From NCBI GenBank assembly GCA_003567575.1, contig PWZG01000191.1:1-5060 (forward strand): DNA of 5,060 nt, in the 5' to 3' direction. The notes below the pieces were generated by a model. The model was not told where the DNA came from and ran no database searches. It saw nothing but the letters and a program-made list of their open reading frames with translations. Position numbers and translations under genes: made by a program. Below are positions 1 to 5,040 of this stretch, piece after piece. This DNA is from PVC group bacterium. Its GTDB lineage: Bacteria; Verrucomicrobiota; Kiritimatiellia; CAIKKV01; PXCX01. Each line of letters begins with the position of its first letter. Within the stretch, counting starts at the first letter, position 1.

Positions 1-109
1 ATTTGGGTATTTCGTCATTCCTTCGTGCTTGGGTATTTGGGTATTTCGTCATTCCTTCGTGCTTGGGTATTTGGGTATTTCGTCATTCCTTCGTGCTTGG
101 GTATTTGGG
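1..109. repeat. 34-bp tandem minisatellite, three copies plus a partial fourth
   Basis: Units start at 1, 35 and 69. The three 34-bp copies are identical, and a 7-base partial copy follows at 103-109 before the sequence diverges. Each junction also contains an internal doublet of the 8-mer GGGTATTT (for example 31-38 and 39-46). The array starts at the window edge, so its true copy number is unknown. The period is not a multiple of three, so a reading frame through it is not preserved in the way expected of a protein repeat. There are no unique spacers, so it is not a CRISPR array. No function can be read from it. Confidence 0.95.
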
Positions 110-157
110 CGCTGGTTTCGCTTGCAAAAACGCTGCATTTCGGTAATCATATCATTT

Positions 158-190
158 GTCGCATACGGCACATGTCAGCGACGGTTTTTT
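158..190 (+). terminator. weak candidate intrinsic terminator upstream of the NagA-like gene
   Basis: A 5-bp stem GTCGC (158-162) / GCGAC (178-182) encloses a 15-nt loop and is followed by GG and six T residues (185-190). The geometry would suit termination of rightward transcription arriving from beyond the left edge. The stem is short and the loop is long, so this is only a candidate. Confidence 0.25.
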
Positions 191-233
191 GCCGGATGAA
201 AGCGTGACAAGCGCCGTTGCTTTATGAAACTCG

Positions 234-239
234 GATAAT
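234..239 (+). promoter_or_regulatory. possible -10 element (GATAAT) for the NagA-like gene
   Basis: GATAAT matches the sigma70 -10 consensus at five of six positions. It would place the transcript start near 246, about 18 nt before the ATG at 264. No convincing -35 lies at the right distance: a good GTGACA at 204-209 is 24 nt away, which is too far. The gene could instead be read from upstream. Confidence 0.3.
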
Positions 240-250
240 TACGCATCATC

Positions 251-255
251 GGGAG
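251..255 (+). promoter_or_regulatory. ribosome binding site that decides the NagA-like start
   Basis: GGGAG ends 8 nt before the ATG at 264, which is ideal spacing. The alternative in-frame TTG at 258 would be only 2 nt away, which is too close. The ATG at 264 is therefore the preferred start. Confidence 0.75.
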
Positions 256-263
256 ATTTGACA

Positions 264-1244
264 ATGATACGCAATGGTTTTGTCGATTTACAATTCAACG
301 GATGGATGGGCACGGATTTCACATCGCCCGGATTGACCGCGGACGATATCCGGCGTATTACACGCGAACAGGTCGCCCGCGGCACTATCGCCTATTGTCC
401 CACCTTGATTACGGGCGATCAGGAAACATACCGGCATAACTTGGGCGTTCTGGCAAAAGTCATGTCCGATGTGGAAGTCGGACCGCACCTGCTGGGTATT
501 CATCTGGAAGGCCCGTTTATTTCACCGCAACCCGGCGCCCGCGGGGCGCATCCCGAAAAGTTCGTCCGGCCGCCGTCATGCGACGATTTCGACCGCTATC
601 AGGAATGGGCCGGCGGAAACATCCGGATACTGACCGTGGCGCCCGAGATACAAGGGATGGATGTATTGATACGGCATGCGGTATCACGCGGTGTCCTGGT
701 TTCATTGGGACACCATCTGGCCGACGACGACGCCTTACAGCGGGCGATCGATGCCGGCGCGCGATGCGGCACACATATAGGCAACGGAATCCCCAACCAG
801 ATCGATCGTCACCATAATCCACTCTGGTGGCAACTGGCTTGTGACGATCTGACCGGATTATTCATAACCGACGGCCAGCATCTGCCGGCGCCGATGATCA
901 AGGTCATGTTGCGTGCCAAACAAATCGAAAGGTTTATCGTAGTCAGCGACGCATCGCCTCTCGCCGGTTTACCGCCGGGTCGCCATCATATTTTTGGTCT
1001 CGATGTTACCATCAGCGACACCGGCCGGATATACTCGACCGAATCACAGAGTCTTGCCGGTTCACACTCCACGATGATCGAATGCATGAACCATCTATCC
1101 TCGCTTAACTTGCTGGAGGAAAAAGATCTATGGACAGTCGGCTTCGATAATCCTCTGCGCCTGCTGGGTCTGACATCCGAGCGCGTGACAACTTTATCCG
1201 GTCCGGAAGTCCGTTTCGACGGCAAACAGTTCAAGGTACTCTGA
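264..1244 (+). CDS. short NagA-like amidohydrolase (N-acetylglucosamine-6-phosphate deacetylase family)
   Basis: The 326-residue product resembles NagA, a cytosolic metal-dependent amidohydrolase that converts GlcNAc-6-phosphate to glucosamine-6-phosphate and acetate. Recognisable blocks, numbered from the ATG at 264, are FVDLQFNG near residue 7 (the E. coli-like Q/N variant of the usual HxH), PTLIT near 46, HLEGPFIS with metal-ligand E82, RGAH with H96, VAPE, SLGHH with H150, THIGNGIPN with H171, DGQH with H206, SDASPLAG with probable catalytic D229, and a C-terminal NPLRLLGL. The metal-ligand set E/H/H and the catalytic Asp are all present. Canonical NagA is about 380 residues. This protein begins directly at the first barrel strand and ends soon after the last helix, so most of the N- and C-terminal beta-sandwich segments are absent. 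The start is set by GGGAG at 251-255. The neighbouring ROK and PIG-L genes support an amino-sugar role. The exact substrate is inferred, so I give no nagA symbol. Confidence 0.88.
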   Translation: MIRNGFVDLQFNGWMGTDFTSPGLTADDIRRITREQVARGTIAYCPTLITGDQETYRHNLGVLAKVMSDVEVGPHLLGIHLEGPFISPQPGARGAHPEKFVRPPSCDDFDRYQEWAGGNIRILTVAPEIQGMDVLIRHAVSRGVLVSLGHHLADDDALQRAIDAGARCGTHIGNGIPNQIDRHHNPLWWQLACDDLTGLFITDGQHLPAPMIKVMLRAKQIERFIVVSDASPLAGLPPGRHHIFGLDVTISDTGRIYSTESQSLAGSHSTMIECMNHLSSLNLLEEKDLWTVGFDNPLRLLGLTSERVTTLSGPEVRFDGKQFKVL

Positions 1245-1254
1245 ACGATTTAGC

Positions 1255-1282
1255 TTTACAAACGGCATAAATTCGATTAAAC
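1255..1282 (+). promoter_or_regulatory. weak candidate promoter for tRNA-Ala
   Basis: TTTACA (1255-1260) resembles a -35 box. TTAAAC (1277-1282), 16 nt further on, is a poor -10. Initiation would fall near 1289, about 9 nt before the mature tRNA 5' end. The match is weak, and the tRNA could instead be processed from transcripts of the gene upstream, since no terminator is visible between them. Confidence 0.25.
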
Positions 1283-1297
1283 AGTACGTTTTTCGAT

Positions 1298-1373
1298 GGG
1301 GCGGTAGCTCAGCTGGCAGAGCACCACGTTCGCAACGTGGGGGCCGGGAGTTCGAATCTCCTCCGCTCCACCA
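1298..1373 (+). tRNA. tRNA-Ala (anticodon CGC)
   Basis: A full 76-nt cloverleaf can be drawn. The acceptor stem pairs 1298-1304 with 1363-1369. The D stem is GCTC/GAGC (1307-1310, 1319-1322). The anticodon stem is CCACG/CGTGG (1324-1328, 1336-1340), with loop TTCGCAA and anticodon CGC at 1331-1333. The variable loop has 5 nt, and the T arm has stem GGGAG/CTCCT and loop TTCGAAT (1346-1362). The discriminator is A1370, and CCA is encoded at 1371-1373. The third acceptor pair is G1300-T1367, the G3:U70 wobble that is the main identity element for alanyl-tRNA synthetase, so anticodon and identity agree. It reads GCG codons. Confidence 0.97.
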
Positions 1374-1376
1374 TTC

Positions 1377-1397
1377 AAGTGTTCTTCACTTTCTCTT
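1377..1397 (+). terminator. weak candidate terminator after tRNA-Ala
   Basis: AAGTG (1377-1381) pairs with CACTT (1387-1391) around a 5-nt loop and is followed by the pyrimidine-rich TCTCTT. It lies directly after the tRNA 3' end, where a terminator is expected, but the stem is short and AT-rich and the T tract is broken. Confidence 0.25.
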
Positions 1398-1462
1398 GCA
1401 ATTCTGACACCCGCCACTTGCCACCGCAGCGATTCTTTGCCGCCGGTTTGGTTAGTATATCA

Positions 1463-1492
1463 TTGACGAAATACCTTCAATTTGTCTATAGT
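1463..1492 (+). promoter_or_regulatory. sigma70 promoter of the ROK / PIG-L operon
   Basis: The -35 TTGACG (1463-1468, five of six consensus bases) and the -10 TATAGT (1487-1492, five of six) are separated by 18 nt. Transcription should start near 1499, giving a leader of about 60 nt before the ATG at 1561. This is one of the two best promoters in the window and separates the ROK/PIG-L pair from the tRNA and NagA-like gene upstream. Confidence 0.7.
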
Positions 1493-1513
1493 ATTGGCGT
1501 TTTGATTTTTTGT

Positions 1514-1532
1514 GCGGCGTACGATTCGCCGC
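1514..1532 (+). promoter_or_regulatory. perfect GC hairpin in the ROK mRNA leader
   Basis: GCGGCG (1514-1519) and CGCCGC (1527-1532) form a perfect 6-bp stem with a 7-nt loop. It sits in the predicted leader, after a T-rich stretch and 14 nt before the GAGGT Shine-Dalgarno at 1547-1551. It is not followed by a T tract, so it is not a terminator. It might stabilise the mRNA, or be recognised as an inverted repeat by a DNA-binding protein just downstream of the start site. The role is unproven. Confidence 0.45.
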
Positions 1533-1560
1533 CTGGTATTCGAATTGAGGTAATTGACGT

Positions 1561-2967
1561 ATGCAACTGATCGCTCCCCGCTGTATTCCGGAACTGGACC
1601 CCGGATTTCGTCCCGCCATTCTTGTCCACCGCGCTTTTCGCGAGGCCATTGCGTCCTGTACGGCGCCGCAACCGGTCTGCATTGCCTTGGAACAGGCGGA
1701 TGGCTCGGTTTTTCATCATCGTTTGTCATTGCCGCCGGAAGACCATCCGTCGGCCGCGAATGCTATCCCGCTGGTGGAACGATTGGTCAAATTCCTGTTA
1801 TGGTCGCGCGGCGCATACCGTATTTATTTCGCGGGGCCGTCGGCGATTGCGGCAGCGTTGACCCGCTATTACCAAGACGATCCGCGCGGCCAATTCGATG
1901 CCGATATCATGGGAAACCGTATTTATGACAATCCCTTCGAAATCCGGCATGTTTCCATGGACGCGATTCCCTCCGAAAAAGCGTCGAGCCGTGCTTTGGG
2001 GCGCAATCTGGACGGTTGCCGCATCGGATTCGATCTGGGTGCCAGCGATCGCAAGGTCGCCGCCGTCCGGGATGGCGAACCCGTTTTCAGCGAAGAAATC
2101 GAGTGGAATCCGAGCCAGCAAAGCGATCCGCAATGGCATGTCGACCAAATCATGGACAGTTTACAGCGAGCCGCCAAGCATCTGCCGCGAGTCGATGCCA
2201 TCGGCGGCAGTTCAGCCGGCGTTTACGTCAATAATCGCGTCAAGGTGGCATCACTGTTTCGGGCGGTCCCCCCGGAAACGTTCGAATCCCGCGTCAAGGA
2301 TATATTCCTTGAACTCCAACGAATGTGGAACGGGATTCCATTCGAGGTGGTCAACGACGGAGAAGTTACGGCGCTGGCCGGCTCGATGTCTCTAGGCGCC
2401 AACGGCATGCTCGGGATTGCCATGGGTTCCAGCGAAGCCGTTGGTTTCGTCAATCGTGACGGCAACATCACCTCCTGGCTCAATGAACTGGCGTTTGCTC
2501 CGGTCGATTATCAGACCGATGCGCCGGTGGATGAATGGTCAGGCGATCGCGGATGCGGCGCCTTGTATTTTTCGCAGCAGGCTGTCGGTCGCCTGGTCGC
2601 TCCCGCCGGACTGACCGAGATCGACGGCGCCCTGTCATTACCGGAAAAGCTTAAGCAGGTACAGCAGTACATGGCAGCGGGCGACGAACGTGCGGCGCGC
2701 ATTTACCGGACGATCGGCGTTTACTTGGGTTACAGCGTGGCCCATTACGCCGATTTTTACGCGATGGACAACATTCTGGTTCTGGGACGGGTAACCAGCG
2801 GCGACGGCGGCGCCATCCTGCTGGATAAGGCGCGCGAGGTTCTCAAAACGGAGTTTCCCGAACTTCATGAACAGATCCGTTTCCATATTCCTGATGAAAA
2901 AGACAAGCGCCATGGTCAGGCCGTGGCCGCGGCCAGCCTGCCTATCATTAATAAATCTAAGTCTTAA
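1561..2967 (+). CDS. ROK-family sugar-kinase-like protein with long N-terminal extension
   Basis: The 468-residue product has an actin-like ATPase (ROK) core from about residue 154. Visible motifs are the phosphate-1 loop FDLGASDRK (D158; usually DxGGTK), GGSSAG near 215, VVNDGEVTALAG near 263 with D266 at the catalytic-base position of the ROK 'ND' motif, the phosphate-2 segment GIAMGSSEAVG near 285, and VLGRV near 407. ROK kinases phosphorylate hexoses such as glucose, GlcNAc or ManNAc in the cytosol; some members are repressors, but no helix-turn-helix is evident here. The family's CxCGxxGC zinc motif is reduced to GDRGCG near 328, with one cysteine. Typical ROK kinases have about 300 residues; the first ~150 residues here are an unassigned extension. 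GAGGT at 1547-1551 lies 9 nt before the ATG. The PIG-L gene follows after 15 bp, with its own AGGA, indicating an operon. An amino-sugar kinase role is likely from context, but catalysis is unproven. Confidence 0.82.
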   Translation: MQLIAPRCIPELDPGFRPAILVHRAFREAIASCTAPQPVCIALEQADGSVFHHRLSLPPEDHPSAANAIPLVERLVKFLLWSRGAYRIYFAGPSAIAAALTRYYQDDPRGQFDADIMGNRIYDNPFEIRHVSMDAIPSEKASSRALGRNLDGCRIGFDLGASDRKVAAVRDGEPVFSEEIEWNPSQQSDPQWHVDQIMDSLQRAAKHLPRVDAIGGSSAGVYVNNRVKVASLFRAVPPETFESRVKDIFLELQRMWNGIPFEVVNDGEVTALAGSMSLGANGMLGIAMGSSEAVGFVNRDGNITSWLNELAFAPVDYQTDAPVDEWSGDRGCGALYFSQQAVGRLVAPAGLTEIDGALSLPEKLKQVQQYMAAGDERAARIYRTIGVYLGYSVAHYADFYAMDNILVLGRVTSGDGGAILLDKAREVLKTEFPELHEQIRFHIPDEKDKRHGQAVAAASLPIINKSKS

Positions 2968-2982
2968 CAGGACATTCAAACC

Positions 2983-3876
2983 ATGCAGACAAACACGTCA
3001 TCAACACCAACTAACGATTCCAACCCGTATATACGTTTCGCGGTTGCGTTCTCGCAACTGCTAAAGGAAGGGAAAACCTATCCGCTTGGAAATTTAAGTT
3101 CGCGTCCCAAACCCGGCAGGCATGAAGACGCACCCCGCATTCTTCTGTGTTCGCCGCATCCGGACGACGAATGCGTCATTGGCGCCTTGCCGTTGCGCTT
3201 GTTGCGCGAGCGCCGCATGAACGTCGTCAATGTCGCCGTAACCCAGGGCAGCCGACGGGATCGGCAGGCCGCACGCTTAACGGAATTGCAGGGTGCTTGC
3301 GATTATCTCGGATTCGAACTGGTGCCGACCCGCCAAAACGGTTTGGAGAATATCCAGTTGGCAACCCGCGACCGGGACCGGGATTACTGGGATGAGGCGG
3401 TGACAGTGCTTGCGAAAATCATCGAACAGCAGGCGCCGCAGCTTATTTTCCTGCCGCACGCCAACGATTGGAACTCGACGCATATCGGGGTACACTTCCT
3501 GGTGATGGACGCTCTGCGCGCCATGCCGCCTGGCTTCTATTGCCGTCTGGTGGAAACCGAGTTCTGGGGCGCCATGAACGAGCCCAACTTAATGATCGAA
3601 TCCTCGCCGGCCGACGTGGCGGATCTGATCACGGCGCTTTCGTTCCATGCAGGCGAAGTGAGACGCAATCCATATCATCTACGGTTACCGGCCTGGATGA
3701 TCGACAACGTACGACGTGGCGGCGAGTTACTCGGCGGCAAGGGTGCGGAACCTCCCGATTATACATTTGCCACACTATACCGTATGAGCCAATGGAACCG
3801 GGGCAAGGTCGAAGCGTTGGATATGACTAGCCAGACATTTTCCTGCGACGATTCGCTGGAAAAACTTTTTGGCTAA
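2983..3876 (+). CDS. PIG-L family zinc-dependent de-N-acetylase (LmbE-like)
   Basis: The 297-residue product has the hallmarks of the PIG-L/LmbE superfamily, which removes acetyl groups from GlcNAc-type substrates (GlcNAc-PI, mycothiol and bacillithiol precursors, chitooligosaccharides). The zinc/catalytic motif SPHPDDE spans residues 57-63, with H59 and D62 as probable metal ligands and D61 as probable base. VTQGSRRDRQ (87-95) and ELQGACDYLGFE (101-112) match the family's R..E...A...LG region. PHANDWNSTHIGVH (158-171) supplies the second metal-site histidine, H167 or H171. No signal peptide or membrane segment is seen, so it should be cytosolic. An N-terminal stretch of about 50 residues precedes the fold. 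AGGA at 2969-2972 is 10 nt before the ATG, and the gene is surely cotranscribed with the ROK gene. Its stop overlaps the convergent YchF-like gene by 4 bp. Substrate is unknown; a GlcNAc derivative is the natural guess. Confidence 0.88.
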   Translation: MQTNTSSTPTNDSNPYIRFAVAFSQLLKEGKTYPLGNLSSRPKPGRHEDAPRILLCSPHPDDECVIGALPLRLLRERRMNVVNVAVTQGSRRDRQAARLTELQGACDYLGFELVPTRQNGLENIQLATRDRDRDYWDEAVTVLAKIIEQQAPQLIFLPHANDWNSTHIGVHFLVMDALRAMPPGFYCRLVETEFWGAMNEPNLMIESSPADVADLITALSFHAGEVRRNPYHLRLPAWMIDNVRRGGELLGGKGAEPPDYTFATLYRMSQWNRGKVEALDMTSQTFSCDDSLEKLFG

Positions 3877-4904
3877 ACATTAAACAGGAAATGGGCGATA
3901 TCCCCGTCCTGCATCACGTAGTCCCGCCCGCGCAACTGCATTTTACCCAGTTGTTTGGCGGCAGCCTCGCTGCCTGCCGCCGTCAGGTCGTCGTACGCAA
4001 TGATCTCGGCACGTATAAAACCGCGTTGTATATCCGTATGCACCTTGCCGCCGGCAACCGGCGCGGTCGCTCCGCGCGCAATCGTCCAGGCACGCACTTC
4101 ATCCGGCCCGATCGTATAAAACGACATCAATCCCAGCGCCTTGTAGGCCGCCGCATTAACGCGATCAACGCCGGGCGCCGACAACCCGATCGATTCCAAA
4201 AAATCCGCTCGTTCCGTCGCATCGCCGATCGCCATGATCTCTTCCTCGATACGGCATGACACCACGTACGCTTCCTCAAACGGCGACGGCGTATCGATCG
4301 CCTCTTCACCAACATTGACCAACCATAGAAAGGGTTTAAGCGTCAGCAATCCCAGACTGTAAATCGCCGCCGTTTCCGGATCGGTAAGCTCCACGGTGCG
4401 CGCCGCACGCCCCTCCTCAAGGACCGCCCGCAATTTTTGCAGCGTTTTCTCTTCAAGCATCCGGGCCGGCGTTTTCCCGCTGCGATCCTCCTTGGCGATA
4501 CGATCCAAACGTTTCTCGACCAGCTCGAGATCGGCGAATAAAGCCTCCGTTTCGAGTTCGTTGCGGTCGCGAACGGCATCGACCGAACCGGCGGGATGAT
4601 ACACAGTACCGGACTCGAAACCACGAAGCAGCCAACACAACAGATCGCAACGGCGAGCCGCCTCGACCCATTCGCGACGACCGCCGGCGGCGACATCGGG
4701 ACAGAGCGCGAAAATGTTTTCGGCATACGTCGTCTTGCGAGGCTGCGCGATCCGGGTCAGGGTATCCACCCGAGGATCGCGAATCGGCGCCAGGCCCTCC
4801 GTCACTTCGTCGGCCTTGCGGTGTTCCGGCGCACGCCGACCGGTTAGCACAAAAAACAATGTCCGTTTTCCGGACTGCGGCATTCCCAATAACGCTATTT
4901 TCAT
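3873..4904 (-). CDS. divergent YchF/OLA1-like P-loop NTPase with TGS-type C-terminal domain
   Basis: The 343-residue product aligns over its length with YchF, a ribosome-associated ATPase of the Obg group (about 363 residues). It keeps the P-loop GMPQSGKRT (7-15; canonical GLPNVGKST), DPRVDTL (43-49), GSVDAVRD (106-113) then ADLELVEKRL (124-133), a G4-type NVGE (197-200, the NxxE that gives YchF ATP preference), and SCRIEEEI (216-223). Residues ~258-343 form the YchF C-terminal TGS/DUF933 domain, with VRAWTI, HTDIQRGFIRAE, YDDL and QDGDIAHFLFNV. The switch II/G3 block, normally DIAGLVKGA...GEGLGN, is replaced by an unrelated, slightly shorter segment (about 64-83). True YchF keeps that block, so this is probably a paralogue with altered hydrolysis. 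The start at 4904 is favoured over the in-frame TTG at 4958 because AGGA lies 6 nt upstream, homology begins there, and 4958 lies inside the -35 box. It is monocistronic in this window and convergent with the PIG-L gene. Confidence 0.88.
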   Translation of the reverse strand: MKIALLGMPQSGKRTLFFVLTGRRAPEHRKADEVTEGLAPIRDPRVDTLTRIAQPRKTTYAENIFALCPDVAAGGRREWVEAARRCDLLCWLLRGFESGTVYHPAGSVDAVRDRNELETEALFADLELVEKRLDRIAKEDRSGKTPARMLEEKTLQKLRAVLEEGRAARTVELTDPETAAIYSLGLLTLKPFLWLVNVGEEAIDTPSPFEEAYVVSCRIEEEIMAIGDATERADFLESIGLSAPGVDRVNAAAYKALGLMSFYTIGPDEVRAWTIARGATAPVAGGKVHTDIQRGFIRAEIIAYDDLTAAGSEAAAKQLGKMQLRGRDYVMQDGDIAHFLFNV

Positions 4905-4910
4905 CGTATG

Positions 4911-4914
4911 TCCT
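4911..4914 (-). promoter_or_regulatory. ribosome binding site that decides the YchF-like start
   Basis: On the minus strand AGGA lies 6 nt before the ATG at 4904, where YchF homology begins (MKIALLG). The upstream in-frame TTG (4958) and ATG (4940) lie within promoter elements and cannot be used if transcription starts at the predicted site. Confidence 0.7.
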
Positions 4915-4930
4915 GAGTTGTTAGTGGCCG

Positions 4931-4958
4931 ATTCTAGCATGTTTGCGCAGAAAAACAA
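4931..4958 (-). promoter_or_regulatory. extended -10 sigma70 promoter of the YchF-like gene
   Basis: On the minus strand the -35 is TTGTTT (4953-4958) and the -10 is TAGAAT (4931-4936, five of six consensus bases), 16 nt apart. The -10 is preceded by TGC (4937-4939), an extended -10 motif that offsets the weak -35. Transcription should start near 4924, leaving a leader of about 20 nt. Confidence 0.65.
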
Positions 4959-4988
4959 GAAGATTTTCGCGGAGCTTATGGATGGTGT

Positions 4989-5016
4989 CGGGTGGCGGGT
5001 GGCGGGTGGCGGGTGG
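4989..5016 (+). repeat. four perfect copies of a 7-bp G-rich repeat (G-quadruplex motif)
   Basis: CGGGTGG is repeated exactly four times (starts 4989, 4996, 5003, 5010). The G3 runs at 4990-4992, 4997-4999, 5004-5006 and 5011-5013, each separated by TGGC, meet the standard G3-N(1-7) quadruplex pattern on the plus strand. The repeat lies about 30 bp upstream of the -35 of the minus-strand YchF-like gene. Any regulatory effect is inference. Confidence 0.9.
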
Positions 5017-5040
5017 CCTCGGATCGCTCGGGCCGATGGT

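Noticed and set aside
1..109. CRISPR array
   Set aside because: The units are directly contiguous with no variable spacers, and no cas gene is nearby.
25..207. A 60-codon open frame through the left repeat region
   Set aside because: It runs through the 34-bp repeat, whose period shifts frame. It has no clear ribosome binding site and looks like low-complexity translation.
258..263. TTG at 258 as the NagA-like start
   Set aside because: It is only 2 nt from GGGAG; the ATG at 264 has ideal spacing.
517..822. Antisense open frames inside the NagA-like gene, and similar ones inside the ROK, PIG-L and YchF-like genes
   Set aside because: They are Arg/Pro/Ser-rich shadows of GC-rich coding DNA, without recognisable motifs, and they lie opposite or out of frame with well-supported genes.
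1298..1373. tRNA-Ala as an integration (att) site for a mobile element
   Set aside because: I see no integrase and no repeated copy of the tRNA 3' end elsewhere in the window; the downstream genes look metabolic.
3860..3870. AAAAACTTTTT at the end of the PIG-L gene as a terminator
   Set aside because: A one-base loop is not feasible and there is no GC stem before the T run.
3957..3981. Perfect 8-bp GC hairpin near the 3' end of the YchF-like gene as a terminator
   Set aside because: There is no T tract on either side. It lies within codons of an alanine-rich stretch, which explains the self-complementarity.
4905..4958. N-terminal 18-residue extension of the YchF-like protein from TTG at 4958
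   Set aside because: The extension has no family similarity and overlaps the -35 and -10 elements. The AGGA-ATG pair at 4904 fits better.
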